The notes beneath the pieces were generated by a model. It was not told the DNA's origin. It saw nothing but the letters and a program-made list of their open reading frames with translations, and searched no databases. 64,000 nucleotides of DNA, taken from positions 1 through 64,000 of the forward strand of contig NZ_JAKVRD010000002.1 of NCBI RefSeq assembly GCF_022814865.1, in the 5' to 3' direction. Shown here in pieces: positions 15,221 through 25,441 of the stretch. Both the position numbers and the translations under genes were made by a program. This stretch comes from Shimia aestuarii (GTDB lineage Bacteria; Pseudomonadota; Alphaproteobacteria; Rhodobacterales; Rhodobacteraceae). Positions within the stretch are counted from its first letter, which is position 1; the number at the start of each line of letters is the position of its first letter.

Positions 15221-16522
15221 ATGAAACGCGTAACACTTGCGGCGGCTGCCGCATCGCTGCTGTCCGGCGCAGCCTATGCCGAAACCGAAATCACCCTTTG
15301 GCACGCCATGGGCGGCGCGCTTGGGGACACCGTCAATGCGATTGCAGAGGATTTCAACGCATCGCAAGACGCCTATACCATCACCCCGGTCTTTAAGGGC
15401 ACCTACGAAGAGACCCTGACCGCCGGCATCGCAGCCTTCCGCGCTGGCGAACAGCCGAACATTCTTCAGGTGTTCGACGCGGGCGCAGCGACCGTGATCG
15501 GCGCCAAGGGCGCGACCGTCCCGGTTCAGGATCTGCTTAGCGACAATGGCGCGGGCTTCGACATCGAGGACTACATCTCGGGCGTGCGTTATTTCTATGC
15601 CGACACTGAAGGCAAGATGATCGGTATGCCGTTCAATTCGTCCTCGCCGGTCATGTATTACAACGTCGACGCGCTTGAAGCGGCTGGCGTCACGCCGCCG
15701 AAGACCTGGGAAGAGTTCCAGTCGGTCACCGCTCCGGCGCTGAAAGAGGCGGGTTATGTGGGCTTGTCGCAGTCGCACCTCCCGTGGATCTTCACCGAGA
15801 ATTTCATGTCGCGTCACAACCTGCCGTTCGCCACGAACGACAATGGGTATGCAGGTGTCGAAGGCACCAAGATCCTCGTCAACAACAACGCGATCAAGGC
15901 GCATTGGACCGCTGTCACCGAATGGCAAGACCAAGGTTATTTTGAGTGGTTTGGCACCGGCTGGGGCGACAACCAGACTCCGTTCGAAGAAGGCAAAGTC
16001 GCAATCTGGCTCGGGTCTTCGGGCTCGTTTGGCGGGCTGTCCAAGAAAGACCTGCCGTTCGAGTTCTCCGCGACTTACCTCCCCTACTGGGAAGCCGTGA
16101 CCAAAGAGCCGAAGCAGACCTTCATCGGCGGGGCATCGCTTTTCGCCATGGCGGGTAAATCGGCCGAGGAAAACAAGGCGACCGCCGCCTTCTTCGAATT
16201 CCTGACCAAGCCGGAGACTCAGTTCTTCTGGCACAAGGAAACCGGCTATGTCCCGATCACCGAAGCTGCTTATGAGCTTGCCAAGAAAGAAGGCCACTAC
16301 GAAGCGATGCCTGCGGCCGAGATTGGCATCAAACAGCTTTCGCTTCCGGCTGGTGAGAACACCAAGGGCTACCGCATGGGCTTTTACGTGCAGATCCGCG
16401 ACGTGATGAACCGTGAATACGGCCGCATCCTGACCGGTGAGACGGATGTCGAGACAGCATTCGCCAATATCGAGAAAGAGGCCAACGGTCTTCTCGAGCG
16501 CTTCGCCAAGACCCAGAAATAA
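15221..16522 (+). CDS. ugpB: sn-Glycerol-3-phosphate-binding protein UgpB
   Basis: A 433-residue periplasmic binding protein with a signal peptide ending AAYA before ETEITLWHAMGGALGD. It aligns by eye along its length with E. coli UgpB: FKGTYEETLTAGIAAFRAGE, ILQVFDAGAATVIGAKGA, PFNSSSPVMYYNVDALEAAG, FIGGASLFAMAGK and HKETGYVPITEAAYELAKKE. The start has GGAGA seven bases upstream. First gene of ugpBAEC. It captures glycerol-3-phosphate or glycerophosphodiesters for uptake. Confidence 0.9.
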   Translation: MKRVTLAAAAASLLSGAAYAETEITLWHAMGGALGDTVNAIAEDFNASQDAYTITPVFKGTYEETLTAGIAAFRAGEQPNILQVFDAGAATVIGAKGATVPVQDLLSDNGAGFDIEDYISGVRYFYADTEGKMIGMPFNSSSPVMYYNVDALEAAGVTPPKTWEEFQSVTAPALKEAGYVGLSQSHLPWIFTENFMSRHNLPFATNDNGYAGVEGTKILVNNNAIKAHWTAVTEWQDQGYFEWFGTGWGDNQTPFEEGKVAIWLGSSGSFGGLSKKDLPFEFSATYLPYWEAVTKEPKQTFIGGASLFAMAGKSAEENKATAAFFEFLTKPETQFFWHKETGYVPITEAAYELAKKEGHYEAMPAAEIGIKQLSLPAGENTKGYRMGFYVQIRDVMNREYGRILTGETDVETAFANIEKEANGLLERFAKTQK

Positions 16523-16594
16523 AGATTAACTCCAAGAGCATTGGGGCGGCTGCGGGCAACCGTGGCCGTTCCTGACTTCAAGACAGGGGACGAC

Positions 16595-17476
16595 ATGAAA
16601 CGCGCAGGTTTTGCTACGAGATGGCTGCCGATACTGCTTTTGCTGCCGCAGCTTATCATTATTGCGGTGTTTTTCTATTGGCCTGCGGCGCATGCGGTGC
16701 AGTCGTCATTCTACCTTCAGGATCCGTTTGGGTTCGGGTCGAGCTTTGTCGGGTTCGACAACTACACAGACCTTCTCGACAATAGCGAATACCGGCGGAT
16801 TGCGTGGTTTACTGTCGTGTTCACCGTCTTGGTGACGTTCTTCTCGCTCGCCCTTGCGCTGCTTCTTGCGGTGAAGGCGGACAAGGTGATCCGTGGAGCG
16901 AAGACCTATCGCACGCTGCTCATGTGGGTCTATGCCGTGGCGCCGCCGGTGGCGGGGTTCATTGGTCTCATCATGTTCAACCAGAGTTGGGGGCCGCTTA
17001 CGCGCCTGTTCGAGCAGGTTGGTCACGATTTCACCCTTGGTGTGAACTATAACGACACGGCCTTTGCGATGGTGCTTGTCTCTGTCTGGAAACAGGTGCC
17101 GGTCAATTTCATCTTTTTCCTGTCGGGCCTGCAATCTATCCCGAAATCCGTGCGCGAAGCCGCGTTGATCGACAATCGGTCGGCATCGGGGCGGTTCTGG
17201 GACGTGACCTTTCCGCTCCTCGCGCCGACGGGGTTCTTTCTTCTTATCATCAATATCACCTACGCCCTTTTCGAAACCTTCGGCGTTATCGACACGCTTG
17301 TGAAAGGCGAGCCGGGGAACAATCCGATGACCCTTGTCTACAAGGTCTATGTCGATGGGTTCCGGGGCAATGACCTTGGCGGGTCGTCGGCCCAGTCAGT
17401 GATCCTGATGATCCTTGTCCTTGCCTTGACCGTGTTCCAGTTCCGCATGGTCGAGCGGCGCATCCACTATACCTGA
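16595..17476 (+). CDS. ugpA: Glycerol-3-phosphate ABC permease UgpA
   Basis: A 293-residue membrane protein. The ATG at 16595 (MKRAGFATRW) has AGGGGA upstream and is preferred to an earlier in-frame ATG at 16541. About six transmembrane helices and an EAA loop SIPKSVREAALIDNRSASGR around residue 200 mark it as the MalF/UgpA-type half of the channel. It lies 72 bases after ugpB and nine before ugpE. Confidence 0.88.
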   Translation: MKRAGFATRWLPILLLLPQLIIIAVFFYWPAAHAVQSSFYLQDPFGFGSSFVGFDNYTDLLDNSEYRRIAWFTVVFTVLVTFFSLALALLLAVKADKVIRGAKTYRTLLMWVYAVAPPVAGFIGLIMFNQSWGPLTRLFEQVGHDFTLGVNYNDTAFAMVLVSVWKQVPVNFIFFLSGLQSIPKSVREAALIDNRSASGRFWDVTFPLLAPTGFFLLIINITYALFETFGVIDTLVKGEPGNNPMTLVYKVYVDGFRGNDLGGSSAQSVILMILVLALTVFQFRMVERRIHYT

Positions 17477-17484
17477 GGTCTGAC

Positions 17485-18393
17485 ATGTCCGACGCAAATA
17501 CAGCGGCGATGGCAGCCGCGACACTCACCCAACCGGCCAAGCGGCGCCGGATCAAGGCCGCGACGCTTTTCGATCACGCGGTGCTCATCCTTGGGGCGCT
17601 CTTCATGATCGTACCGCTTGTCATGGTGTTCCAGATGACGACGGTTCCGGATGTCGAAATCATCAAGACGGGGCCGAGTTTCGTCATCGGGGATCAGCTT
17701 GACGAGAACTTTCGCAAGGCGATGTTCGAGGCGTCCGGGTTCTCGGGAGAGAACAGCGGTACGAATATGCTCGTCAATTCGTTCATCCTCGGGATTGGGT
17801 TTGCCGTTGGCAAGATCGTCATCGGCATGATGGCCGCCTATGCCATCGTCTATTTCCGCCTACGTTTTGCGACCTTGGCGTTTTGGATGATCTTCACCAC
17901 GCTGCTCCTGCCGCTCGAGGTGCGTATCCTACCCTCCTATGAGGTCGTCCAGAGGCTCGGGATGCTCAACACCTACCAAGGGCTCATCATTCCGCTCATC
18001 GCGTCGGCAACGGCGACGTTCTTTTTCCGGCAATATTTCCGGTCAGTGCCGGAAGAGCTTGTCGAGGCGGCGCGGATCGACGGGGCGGGGCCGGTCAAGT
18101 TTTTCGTAGATATCCTCGTGCCACTTTCCAAAACCATGATCGCGGCGATGTTCATCATCATGTTTGTGTATGGCTGGAACCAATATCTCTGGCCCACAAT
18201 GATCACGACCGAGGAAGACATGTTCACCCTCGTGCGCGGGATCAAGCAGATCACGCAGGTCATGGAGGGCAACCGTATCCCCGAGTATGGCCGCGCCAAT
18301 CTTCTGGCGATCATCGCGATCATCCCGCCGGTCTTTGTCGTCATTTTCTTCCAGAGTTGGTTCGTCAAGGGCCTGACGGAATCCGATAAGTAA
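17485..18393 (+). CDS. ugpE: Glycerol-3-phosphate ABC permease UgpE
   Basis: A 302-residue membrane protein, MalG/UgpE type, with the EAA loop [20 protein letters not shown] near residue 190. Compared with the family it carries an enlarged loop between the first two membrane segments (about residues 52-90, [20 protein letters not shown]). GAGGT precedes the ATG. It partners UgpA and is followed 10 bases later by ugpC. Confidence 0.88.
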   Translation: MSDANTAAMAAATLTQPAKRRRIKAATLFDHAVLILGALFMIVPLVMVFQMTTVPDVEIIKTGPSFVIGDQLDENFRKAMFEASGFSGENSGTNMLVNSFILGIGFAVGKIVIGMMAAYAIVYFRLRFATLAFWMIFTTLLLPLEVRILPSYEVVQRLGMLNTYQGLIIPLIASATATFFFRQYFRSVPEELVEAARIDGAGPVKFFVDILVPLSKTMIAAMFIIMFVYGWNQYLWPTMITTEEDMFTLVRGIKQITQVMEGNRIPEYGRANLLAIIAIIPPVFVVIFFQSWFVKGLTESDK

Positions 18394-18403
18394 GGAGAGT
18401 CTC

Positions 18404-19444
18404 ATGGCTCAAGTGCATCTCAATGGCCTGAACAAGGTCTATCCCAACGGGTTCGAGGCGCTCAAACCCTCGAGCTTTCACATCGAGGACGGAGAGTTCG
18501 TTGTCCTCGTGGGGCCATCTGGCTGTGGCAAGTCGACGTTGCTTCGGATGGTGGCCGGCCTTGAGGAGATCACGGCGGGCGAATTGAAGATCGACGACCG
18601 CCTTGTGAACGATACGGACCCGGCGGATCGCGATATCGCCATGGTTTTTCAGAACTACGCGCTCTATCCGCATATGAGCGTGCGCAAGAACATCGCCTAT
18701 GGGTTACAGAACCGAAAGGTGGGCAAGGCCGAGATCGCGCAGAAAGTCGCGGAGGCGGCAGCGATGCTCAACCTCGGGGATTACCTCGACCGCAAACCGT
18801 CGCAGCTCTCGGGCGGTCAGCGTCAGCGTGTTGCGATGGGGCGGGCGATCGTGCGTGATCCGGCGCTGTTCCTGTTCGATGAACCACTCTCGAACCTTGA
18901 TGCCAAGCTGCGCAACCAGATGCGGATCGAGATCAAGGCATTGCAGCGCCGCCTTGGTGTCACGTCGATCTATGTCACCCACGACCAGGTTGAGGCGATG
19001 ACCATGGCGGATCGGATCATCGTCATGAACGCCGGCCGGATCGAACAGATTGGCACCCCGGAAGACGTCTATCATCGTCCGGCCTCGACCTTTGTTGCGT
19101 CGTTCATGGGAGCGCCGCCGATGAACCTTTTGCCGGCCATGGCCAATAAGGGCGTTGTGGAGTTTGCCGGCACGGAGGTGCATCGCCATGAGGCCGTTGA
19201 GGGGCCTCTTGTATTCGGTGTTCGACCCGAAGACATCATACCCGATGCGCTGGGCGAGATGCTTTTGCATGTCGATATTGTCGAGGAACTTGGTGCGCAC
19301 CGCCTCTTGCATGGCAAGATCGGGGCGGAACAGGTGACGATGCATGTCGGCAAGGACACGGAGATCGCCAGCGGCCCCCTTCCCGTTTCCCTAAAGCCGG
19401 ACGCAGTTTCGCTTTTTGACAGGGCGACCGGCGCGAGACTTTAG
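18404..19444 (+). CDS. ugpC: Glycerol-3-phosphate ABC transporter ATPase UgpC
   Basis: A 346-residue ATPase with Walker [10 protein letters not shown], signature LSGGQRQR, Walker [14 protein letters not shown]-loop [14 protein letters not shown] and a C-terminal TOBE domain. AGGAGAG lies five bases before the ATG. Last gene of the ugp operon. Just after it, arms GTCCCTT (19462-19468) and AAGGGAC (19505-19511) could form a loose hairpin before the next gene. A ugpQ phosphodiesterase is not present here. Confidence 0.9.
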   Translation: MAQVHLNGLNKVYPNGFEALKPSSFHIEDGEFVVLVGPSGCGKSTLLRMVAGLEEITAGELKIDDRLVNDTDPADRDIAMVFQNYALYPHMSVRKNIAYGLQNRKVGKAEIAQKVAEAAAMLNLGDYLDRKPSQLSGGQRQRVAMGRAIVRDPALFLFDEPLSNLDAKLRNQMRIEIKALQRRLGVTSIYVTHDQVEAMTMADRIIVMNAGRIEQIGTPEDVYHRPASTFVASFMGAPPMNLLPAMANKGVVEFAGTEVHRHEAVEGPLVFGVRPEDIIPDALGEMLLHVDIVEELGAHRLLHGKIGAEQVTMHVGKDTEIASGPLPVSLKPDAVSLFDRATGARL

Positions 19445-19529
19445 TCCGTAGATTGGGTGTGGTCCCTTTACCCGCTGCGCCGCATTGCCCATAGTGCGCG
19501 GACCAAGGGACTGAAAAGGTGATAGGGTG

Positions 19530-20294
19530 ATGCCTTCGGATGCGTCTTCTGACCTCGTGAGCGAGCAAGGCGCGGGAGGCGTTGTCCTAGGGCGATGGAT
19601 CCTTGGCATCGCGATGCTATGCAATGCAGCGGCGATTGCCATCGTGAATTTCTGGATTTACCGGGCGCTCGCCGTCTATGCCCGGAATTTCCCGGAACGT
19701 ATGGCGGTGCATCCGATCACCGTAAGCCGCGCGATCACGGATCCCGAAGTCTCAGACCCCTTTGCCGCCTGGATCACCTTCTCTGCGCTTATTCTTCCAA
19801 TTGGCGTCGCGGTTGTCGCCTTGCTTCAGGCGCGCGTCAGCCAAACAGCAATTGGGCGCGGGCTTGCGTGGTCCATGGTGGTGTTTCAGTTCGGTTCTTC
19901 GGTTGGCATGGTGCTCTTGTCGCACTACCGGTTTCCCGATCACGACGAAATCCACATGGCGGGCAGCTTTCTCTTCTTCATCAGCCAGACAGCGATGATC
20001 TTGGCCTGCGGGCTAAGTGCGCGCCATGTTCTGCGTCACGGCGCAGGACTTTCCGAGAGCCTTTTGCGTGGAAATCGGCTGCGCGTTCTTGGGGCGATCT
20101 GGGTCGCGTGCCTTGCGGCGGCCTATCTCTGTTTGTTCGTTGGGAAGGGTTATGTGTCAGGAAAGGTCTATACTGTGGTCTACAAGGTCTATACCTTGAC
20201 CGAGCCGGCTCTGATCTCGTCCTTCCTTGCGGTGTTTGCGTTCTATTTCTTCGACCTGATCTATTACTTCCGGCGTGTGAATTCGAACGTCTGA
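19530..20294 (+). CDS. Six-helix membrane protein, possibly Frag1/DRAM-like
   Basis: A 254-residue integral membrane protein with about six predicted transmembrane segments. A central DHDEIHMAGSFLFFISQTAM motif (about 150-170) recalls Frag1/DRAM/Sfk1-type proteins, but the match is weak. Start taken at the ATG at 19530; a GTG lies immediately before it. It lies between ugpC and the Stealth gene, 10 bases from the latter, so it may be co-transcribed with that gene. The function is not known. Confidence 0.6.
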   Translation: MPSDASSDLVSEQGAGGVVLGRWILGIAMLCNAAAIAIVNFWIYRALAVYARNFPERMAVHPITVSRAITDPEVSDPFAAWITFSALILPIGVAVVALLQARVSQTAIGRGLAWSMVVFQFGSSVGMVLLSHYRFPDHDEIHMAGSFLFFISQTAMILACGLSARHVLRHGAGLSESLLRGNRLRVLGAIWVACLAAAYLCLFVGKGYVSGKVYTVVYKVYTLTEPALISSFLAVFAFYFFDLIYYFRRVNSNV

Positions 20295-20304
20295 AGGAAT
20301 AGGA

Positions 20305-21252
20305 ATGGACGATAGCGTCGATGTGGTCCTCACTTGGGTGGATGACAGCTGGCCGGGGTATATGGATGAGCTGATCCGGTTCCATGACGATCCCCGCGAC
20401 CTCAATCCGAACCGCACCCGCGACAATCTTGGTCTTCTGCGCTATGGGCTGCGGTCGCTCGATATGTACCTCCCGAACCTGCGTCGGGTGTATCTACTTA
20501 CGAAAAGACCGCAGGTGCCGTCTTGGCTCGATACGGATCGTGACGATGTCCGGGTCGTGCATCACGATGAGATCATCGCTCCAGAGTTCCTGCCCACGTT
20601 CAACTCATTCACGATTGTGAGCCATTTGCACTTGTTGCCGGGGCTTGGCGAGCGCGTCATCTATCTTGAAGACGACATGATGCTCGCATCGCCATTGGCC
20701 GGTGGATCCTGCTTTGATGCAGCGGGGCAACCATATTCATTTGTCGAGGCAGGCATGCTTCCGCGGCAGGCGGATGTCGACCCGGCGAAGGAAAGCCCGT
20801 GGAACCTTGCGCTCGCGCATACGGCAGAGGTTCTTGATCAACGGCATGGCGTGCAAGCATGGCAAAGACTGCACCATGGACCGTTGCCGTTCTTTCGGGA
20901 GCAGTATGGTGAGGTGATGGAGCGCTATGCCGAGGAAATCGCGGCAACGCGCGCGGAAAGGTTCCGGTCGGGGGCCTGTGTCGCGCCGGAGGTTCTATTC
21001 ACTCTCGACATGATGGCGCGCGGTCTGCAAGCCCCTGCCCCAGAGATGACGCCGCGCATGAAGGGCTATGCGTCACTTGAGAATATCTGGCTCGTGACGG
21101 CGGCGCAGTTGGCGTGGCTTCGGTGGCGCGGATCGCAGACACTTTGCCTCAACGACAGCTTTGGAGATGCGCCAAACCCGCGGGTAGAGCGGCTCGTGCT
21201 TGGATGGCTAGAGCGGTGTTTTCCAAAGAAATCCCGGTTTGAGCTTGTTTAG
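20305..21252 (+). CDS. Stealth-family hexose-1-phosphate transferase
   Basis: A 315-residue protein with the Stealth conserved regions in order: CR1 VDVVLTWVDDSWP at the N-terminus, CR2 RDNLGLLRYGLRSLDMYLPN through LPTFNSFTIVSHLHLLPGL and IYLEDDMM (about 40-125), a CR3-like region before RMKGYASLENIW, and CR4 LCLND near 283. Stealth proteins transfer hexose 1-phosphate to build phosphodiester-linked surface polysaccharides. This fits the capsule genes further along. The start has a GAAGGAAT-type site upstream. Confidence 0.85.
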   Translation: MDDSVDVVLTWVDDSWPGYMDELIRFHDDPRDLNPNRTRDNLGLLRYGLRSLDMYLPNLRRVYLLTKRPQVPSWLDTDRDDVRVVHHDEIIAPEFLPTFNSFTIVSHLHLLPGLGERVIYLEDDMMLASPLAGGSCFDAAGQPYSFVEAGMLPRQADVDPAKESPWNLALAHTAEVLDQRHGVQAWQRLHHGPLPFFREQYGEVMERYAEEIAATRAERFRSGACVAPEVLFTLDMMARGLQAPAPEMTPRMKGYASLENIWLVTAAQLAWLRWRGSQTLCLNDSFGDAPNPRVERLVLGWLERCFPKKSRFELV

Positions 21253-21361
21253 AGACTGATTTCTTTTTGGGTTCGACGCGGCGCACGGTGCGTTAGGAGG
21301 GTGTTTTTCTCGCTCGGGCATGGTCCACGGAACTTGACCATTTGCCGGAGGAAGCCCGCCG

Positions 21362-22690
21362 ATGTCCGAAACGTCCCCGATCCTCGGATTGCCCTATCTG
21401 CAGCCGTCTCAGGCGCAAAAGCATGTGACCCACAATGAAGCACTGCAGCTGCTTGACGTGGTGACGCAGCTTGTCGTGGAGGCCTTTCAGGCCGAAGTGC
21501 CGCCGAGTGTTGCGGAGCAAGGCGCGGTTTATGCGCTGGGTGGATTGCCGACCGGCGCATGGGCCGGTCATCCCGGAACGCTAGCCATTTGGCGCGCTTC
21601 GGCATGGAGTTTCGTGACACCTGCCCCCGGCTGGCGCGCGTGGGGGAAGGCCGAGAGCGATCTGCGGGTCTGGGATGGCTCAGATTGGGCTGTTGTGGAG
21701 GCGGCGACGCAGGGTCTCGCCGGACTTGGGGTTAACACCCAGTCAGATGCGCAGAACCGTCTTGCGGTGCGCGCGGACGCAACGCTTTTGACCCATGAAG
21801 GGGCCGGGCATCAGATCAAAGTCAACAAGGCGAGCGCGGGCGATACCGCGTCGCTCTTGTTTCAATCAAACTGGACCGGCTTTGCGGAGATGGGGCTGGC
21901 GGGGTCAGAGGCGTTCTCGGTCAAGGTTTCACCAGATGGCCAGAGTTGGACCGAGGCGCTTACCTTTGACGGGGCGACGGGACACGTAGGCGGCACGGCA
22001 GTGCAAGCGGATTTGATGGATGAGACGGACGGGCGCTTGATGCCTGTCGGGGCCTTTGGTTTGGGGGCTCAGACACCACCCGAGGCCGCCGATGTTGACG
22101 ATCCCTCATTGCCGACGGGCCTCTATCGCACCGGTGTCGGAACCGCGCAAATGGGCGCCCTCCCGTCCGCGGAAGGCGTGCTGCTAGTGCAATCCTGGGA
22201 TGCCACGGCGGTTCACCAGACCTGGACAAGCAATGCCTCAGGCGAGGTCTATAAGCGCGCACATGATGGAAGCGCCTGGACGGGATGGGATCGTCTCTTG
22301 GCGGGCGCGGATATTCTCGGGACTGTGGCGTATGCCGGGGGTGTTCCGACAGGGGCAATCCTCGAGCGCGGCTCGAACGGCAATGGAGAGTATGTGCGAT
22401 TTGCCGACGGATCGCAGATTTGCCATGCGACTGCGGCGGTTGATGTGACGAGCACGGCGGTGCAGGTGTTTGGCTTTGCAGCCGATTTCGTAGCAACGCC
22501 GTCGGTCTCGTTTGGACATAAGGCGGCTGACCCGAATGCGGCGCTTTTCTTTGCAAACATACAGGCCCTCAGCGGTCAGGCAGGTACGGATCAGCACTGG
22601 ACCGTGCGACTTGCGGCGGCGGGGGTGTCCACCGATCCATCGGACGATGCCGAGAAGCTTTGTCTGACGGCGATTGGGCGTTGGTTCTAG
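21362..22690 (+). CDS. DUF2793 fibre-like protein (phage/GTA tail-fibre type)
   Basis: A 442-residue protein. Residues about 8-90 (LGLPYLQPSQAQKHVTHNEA) are the DUF2793 signature. The middle (about 245-315: PTGLYRTGVGTAQMGALPSA, YKRAHDGSAWTGWDRLL) looks like a pyocin-knob or fibre shaft, and the C-terminus (NGNGEYVRFADGSQIC to CLTAIGRWF) resembles a fibre tip. Proteins of this kind occur in Rhodobacterales as tail-fibre candidates of gene transfer agents or prophages. No other phage gene is nearby. It lies between the Stealth gene and manC, in a capsule setting. Confidence 0.75.
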   Translation: MSETSPILGLPYLQPSQAQKHVTHNEALQLLDVVTQLVVEAFQAEVPPSVAEQGAVYALGGLPTGAWAGHPGTLAIWRASAWSFVTPAPGWRAWGKAESDLRVWDGSDWAVVEAATQGLAGLGVNTQSDAQNRLAVRADATLLTHEGAGHQIKVNKASAGDTASLLFQSNWTGFAEMGLAGSEAFSVKVSPDGQSWTEALTFDGATGHVGGTAVQADLMDETDGRLMPVGAFGLGAQTPPEAADVDDPSLPTGLYRTGVGTAQMGALPSAEGVLLVQSWDATAVHQTWTSNASGEVYKRAHDGSAWTGWDRLLAGADILGTVAYAGGVPTGAILERGSNGNGEYVRFADGSQICHATAAVDVTSTAVQVFGFAADFVATPSVSFGHKAADPNAALFFANIQALSGQAGTDQHWTVRLAAAGVSTDPSDDAEKLCLTAIGRWF

Positions 22691-22697
22691 GGGTGGT

Positions 22698-24155
22698 TTA
22701 GCCCTTGGCGCCCTGCCCCCGTTTGTAAAGATCTTCGTAGCGAATGATGTCGTCTTCGCCGAGATATGTCCCTGTTTGCACTTCGATCAGGACCATCGGA
22801 ACCTTGCCGGGGTTCTCCATGCGATGCACGGCGCCGAGCGGGATATAGACAGATTCGTTCTCGCTCACGAGTTGGGTGGTGTCGTCGATGGTGACGCGGG
22901 CAGTGCCTTCGACGACGATCCAATGCTCAGAGCGATGCATGTGGCTTTGTAGAGAAAGAGCAGCGCCCGGTTTGACGACGATACGTTTGACCTGAAAACG
23001 ATCAGAGAGCGCGAGTGTCTCGAAATGTCCCCACGGGCGATGATCGCGAGCAAAGCTCTCTGCTTGTTTTGCGCCTTTGGCCTTGAGTGCGGCCACGGCC
23101 TTTTTGACGTCTTGCGCGCGCGACATGTCCGCGACGAGAACGGCGTCAGGCATTGCGACAACTAGTGTGTTCTCAAGGCCAATTCCCACGAGTTCGAGAC
23201 TGTTGTCTTCTGATCGCAAGAGAGAGTCGTGACAATCGATTGCCGTGGCGGGGCCGGATGTGACCATCCCCTGCCCGTCTGGCTCAGTCTCTCGCATGAC
23301 GGCTTCCCAGCTGCCAAGATCGGACCATCCACCCGCGAAAGGCACAACGGAAAGCGCGTCGGTCTTCTCCATAACCGCATAGTCGATAGAGATGTCTTTG
23401 ACCCCGGACCAGCCTTCTGGATCGAGCCGCAAGAAGCCGAGGTCTGCTTCGGCGGCGTCCACCGCGGCCTTGACCGGCGCGATCAAGTCTGGCGCGTGGG
23501 CTTCAAAGGCACGCAAGATGTCGGTGACCGCGAACAGGAAAATCCCGGCGTTCCAAAGGTAGTTCCCCTTGGCGAGCATGTCTTGCGCAGTGCTTGCGTC
23601 TGGTTTCTCGACAAAGCGTGTCAGGGGAATGGCCACGCCGGATCCATCCGGCGTTTCGGAAAGGTCGAGATAGCCATACCCGGTTTCCGGGCGATCCGGC
23701 GTGATGCCGAAGGTGACGAGATGCCCCTTGTCGGCAACGACACGCAGGCCTTCGCGCACGGCCTCGTGGAAGCCAGCGACATCCGGAACCACGTGGTCGG
23801 AGGGTGCGACCAGCATGATTGCGTCAGGGTCGTGGCGCTGCAGGTAGAGCGCCGCAGCAAGGATCGCCGGAGCCGTGTTGCGCCCCTCGGGTTCTATAAG
23901 CACGGGGCCGGGATCAATTCCGACCTTGAGAAGCTGCTCGGTGACCACGAAACGAAAATCGGGGTTCGTCAGGACCAATGGCGCGGCAAAGAGCTCGCCA
24001 CTCAGCCGTTCTGCACAGGATTGGAACAGGCTATGTTCACCGGTCAGCTTAGAGAACTGTTTGGGGAAACTCTTGCGGGAAAGCGGCCAGAGGCGGGTGC
24101 CAGAGCCCCCGCAGAGAATGACGGGTGTGATGCGGCGGTTCTGATCTGTCGACAT
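22698..24155 (-). CDS. manC: Mannose-1-phosphate guanylyltransferase / mannose-6-phosphate isomerase
   Basis: A 485-residue type II bifunctional enzyme. The N-terminal nucleotidyltransferase carries GGSGTRLWPLSRKSFPKQF (residues about 17-35) and the C-terminal cupin isomerase has VKPGAALSLQSHMHRSEHWI near 420. It makes GDP-mannose from mannose 1-phosphate and interconverts mannose 6-phosphate, feeding surface polysaccharide synthesis. Convergent with the DUF2793 gene, with an eight-base gap. No phosphomannomutase gene is in the window. Confidence 0.92.
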   Translation of the reverse strand: MSTDQNRRITPVILCGGSGTRLWPLSRKSFPKQFSKLTGEHSLFQSCAERLSGELFAAPLVLTNPDFRFVVTEQLLKVGIDPGPVLIEPEGRNTAPAILAAALYLQRHDPDAIMLVAPSDHVVPDVAGFHEAVREGLRVVADKGHLVTFGITPDRPETGYGYLDLSETPDGSGVAIPLTRFVEKPDASTAQDMLAKGNYLWNAGIFLFAVTDILRAFEAHAPDLIAPVKAAVDAAEADLGFLRLDPEGWSGVKDISIDYAVMEKTDALSVVPFAGGWSDLGSWEAVMRETEPDGQGMVTSGPATAIDCHDSLLRSEDNSLELVGIGLENTLVVAMPDAVLVADMSRAQDVKKAVAALKAKGAKQAESFARDHRPWGHFETLALSDRFQVKRIVVKPGAALSLQSHMHRSEHWIVVEGTARVTIDDTTQLVSENESVYIPLGAVHRMENPGKVPMVLIEVQTGTYLGEDDIIRYEDLYKRGQGAKG

Positions 24156-24176
24156 GTATTAGTCCTGCCTCAAATA

Positions 24177-25361
<1,185 letters not shown>

Positions 25362-25441
25362 CTATAGGTGGCCCATCTCACAACCAACAATCCTTTGCGC
25401 CGTGCCAATGACCGGTCGCAGAGGCGCCTATGTTGGTCGCC

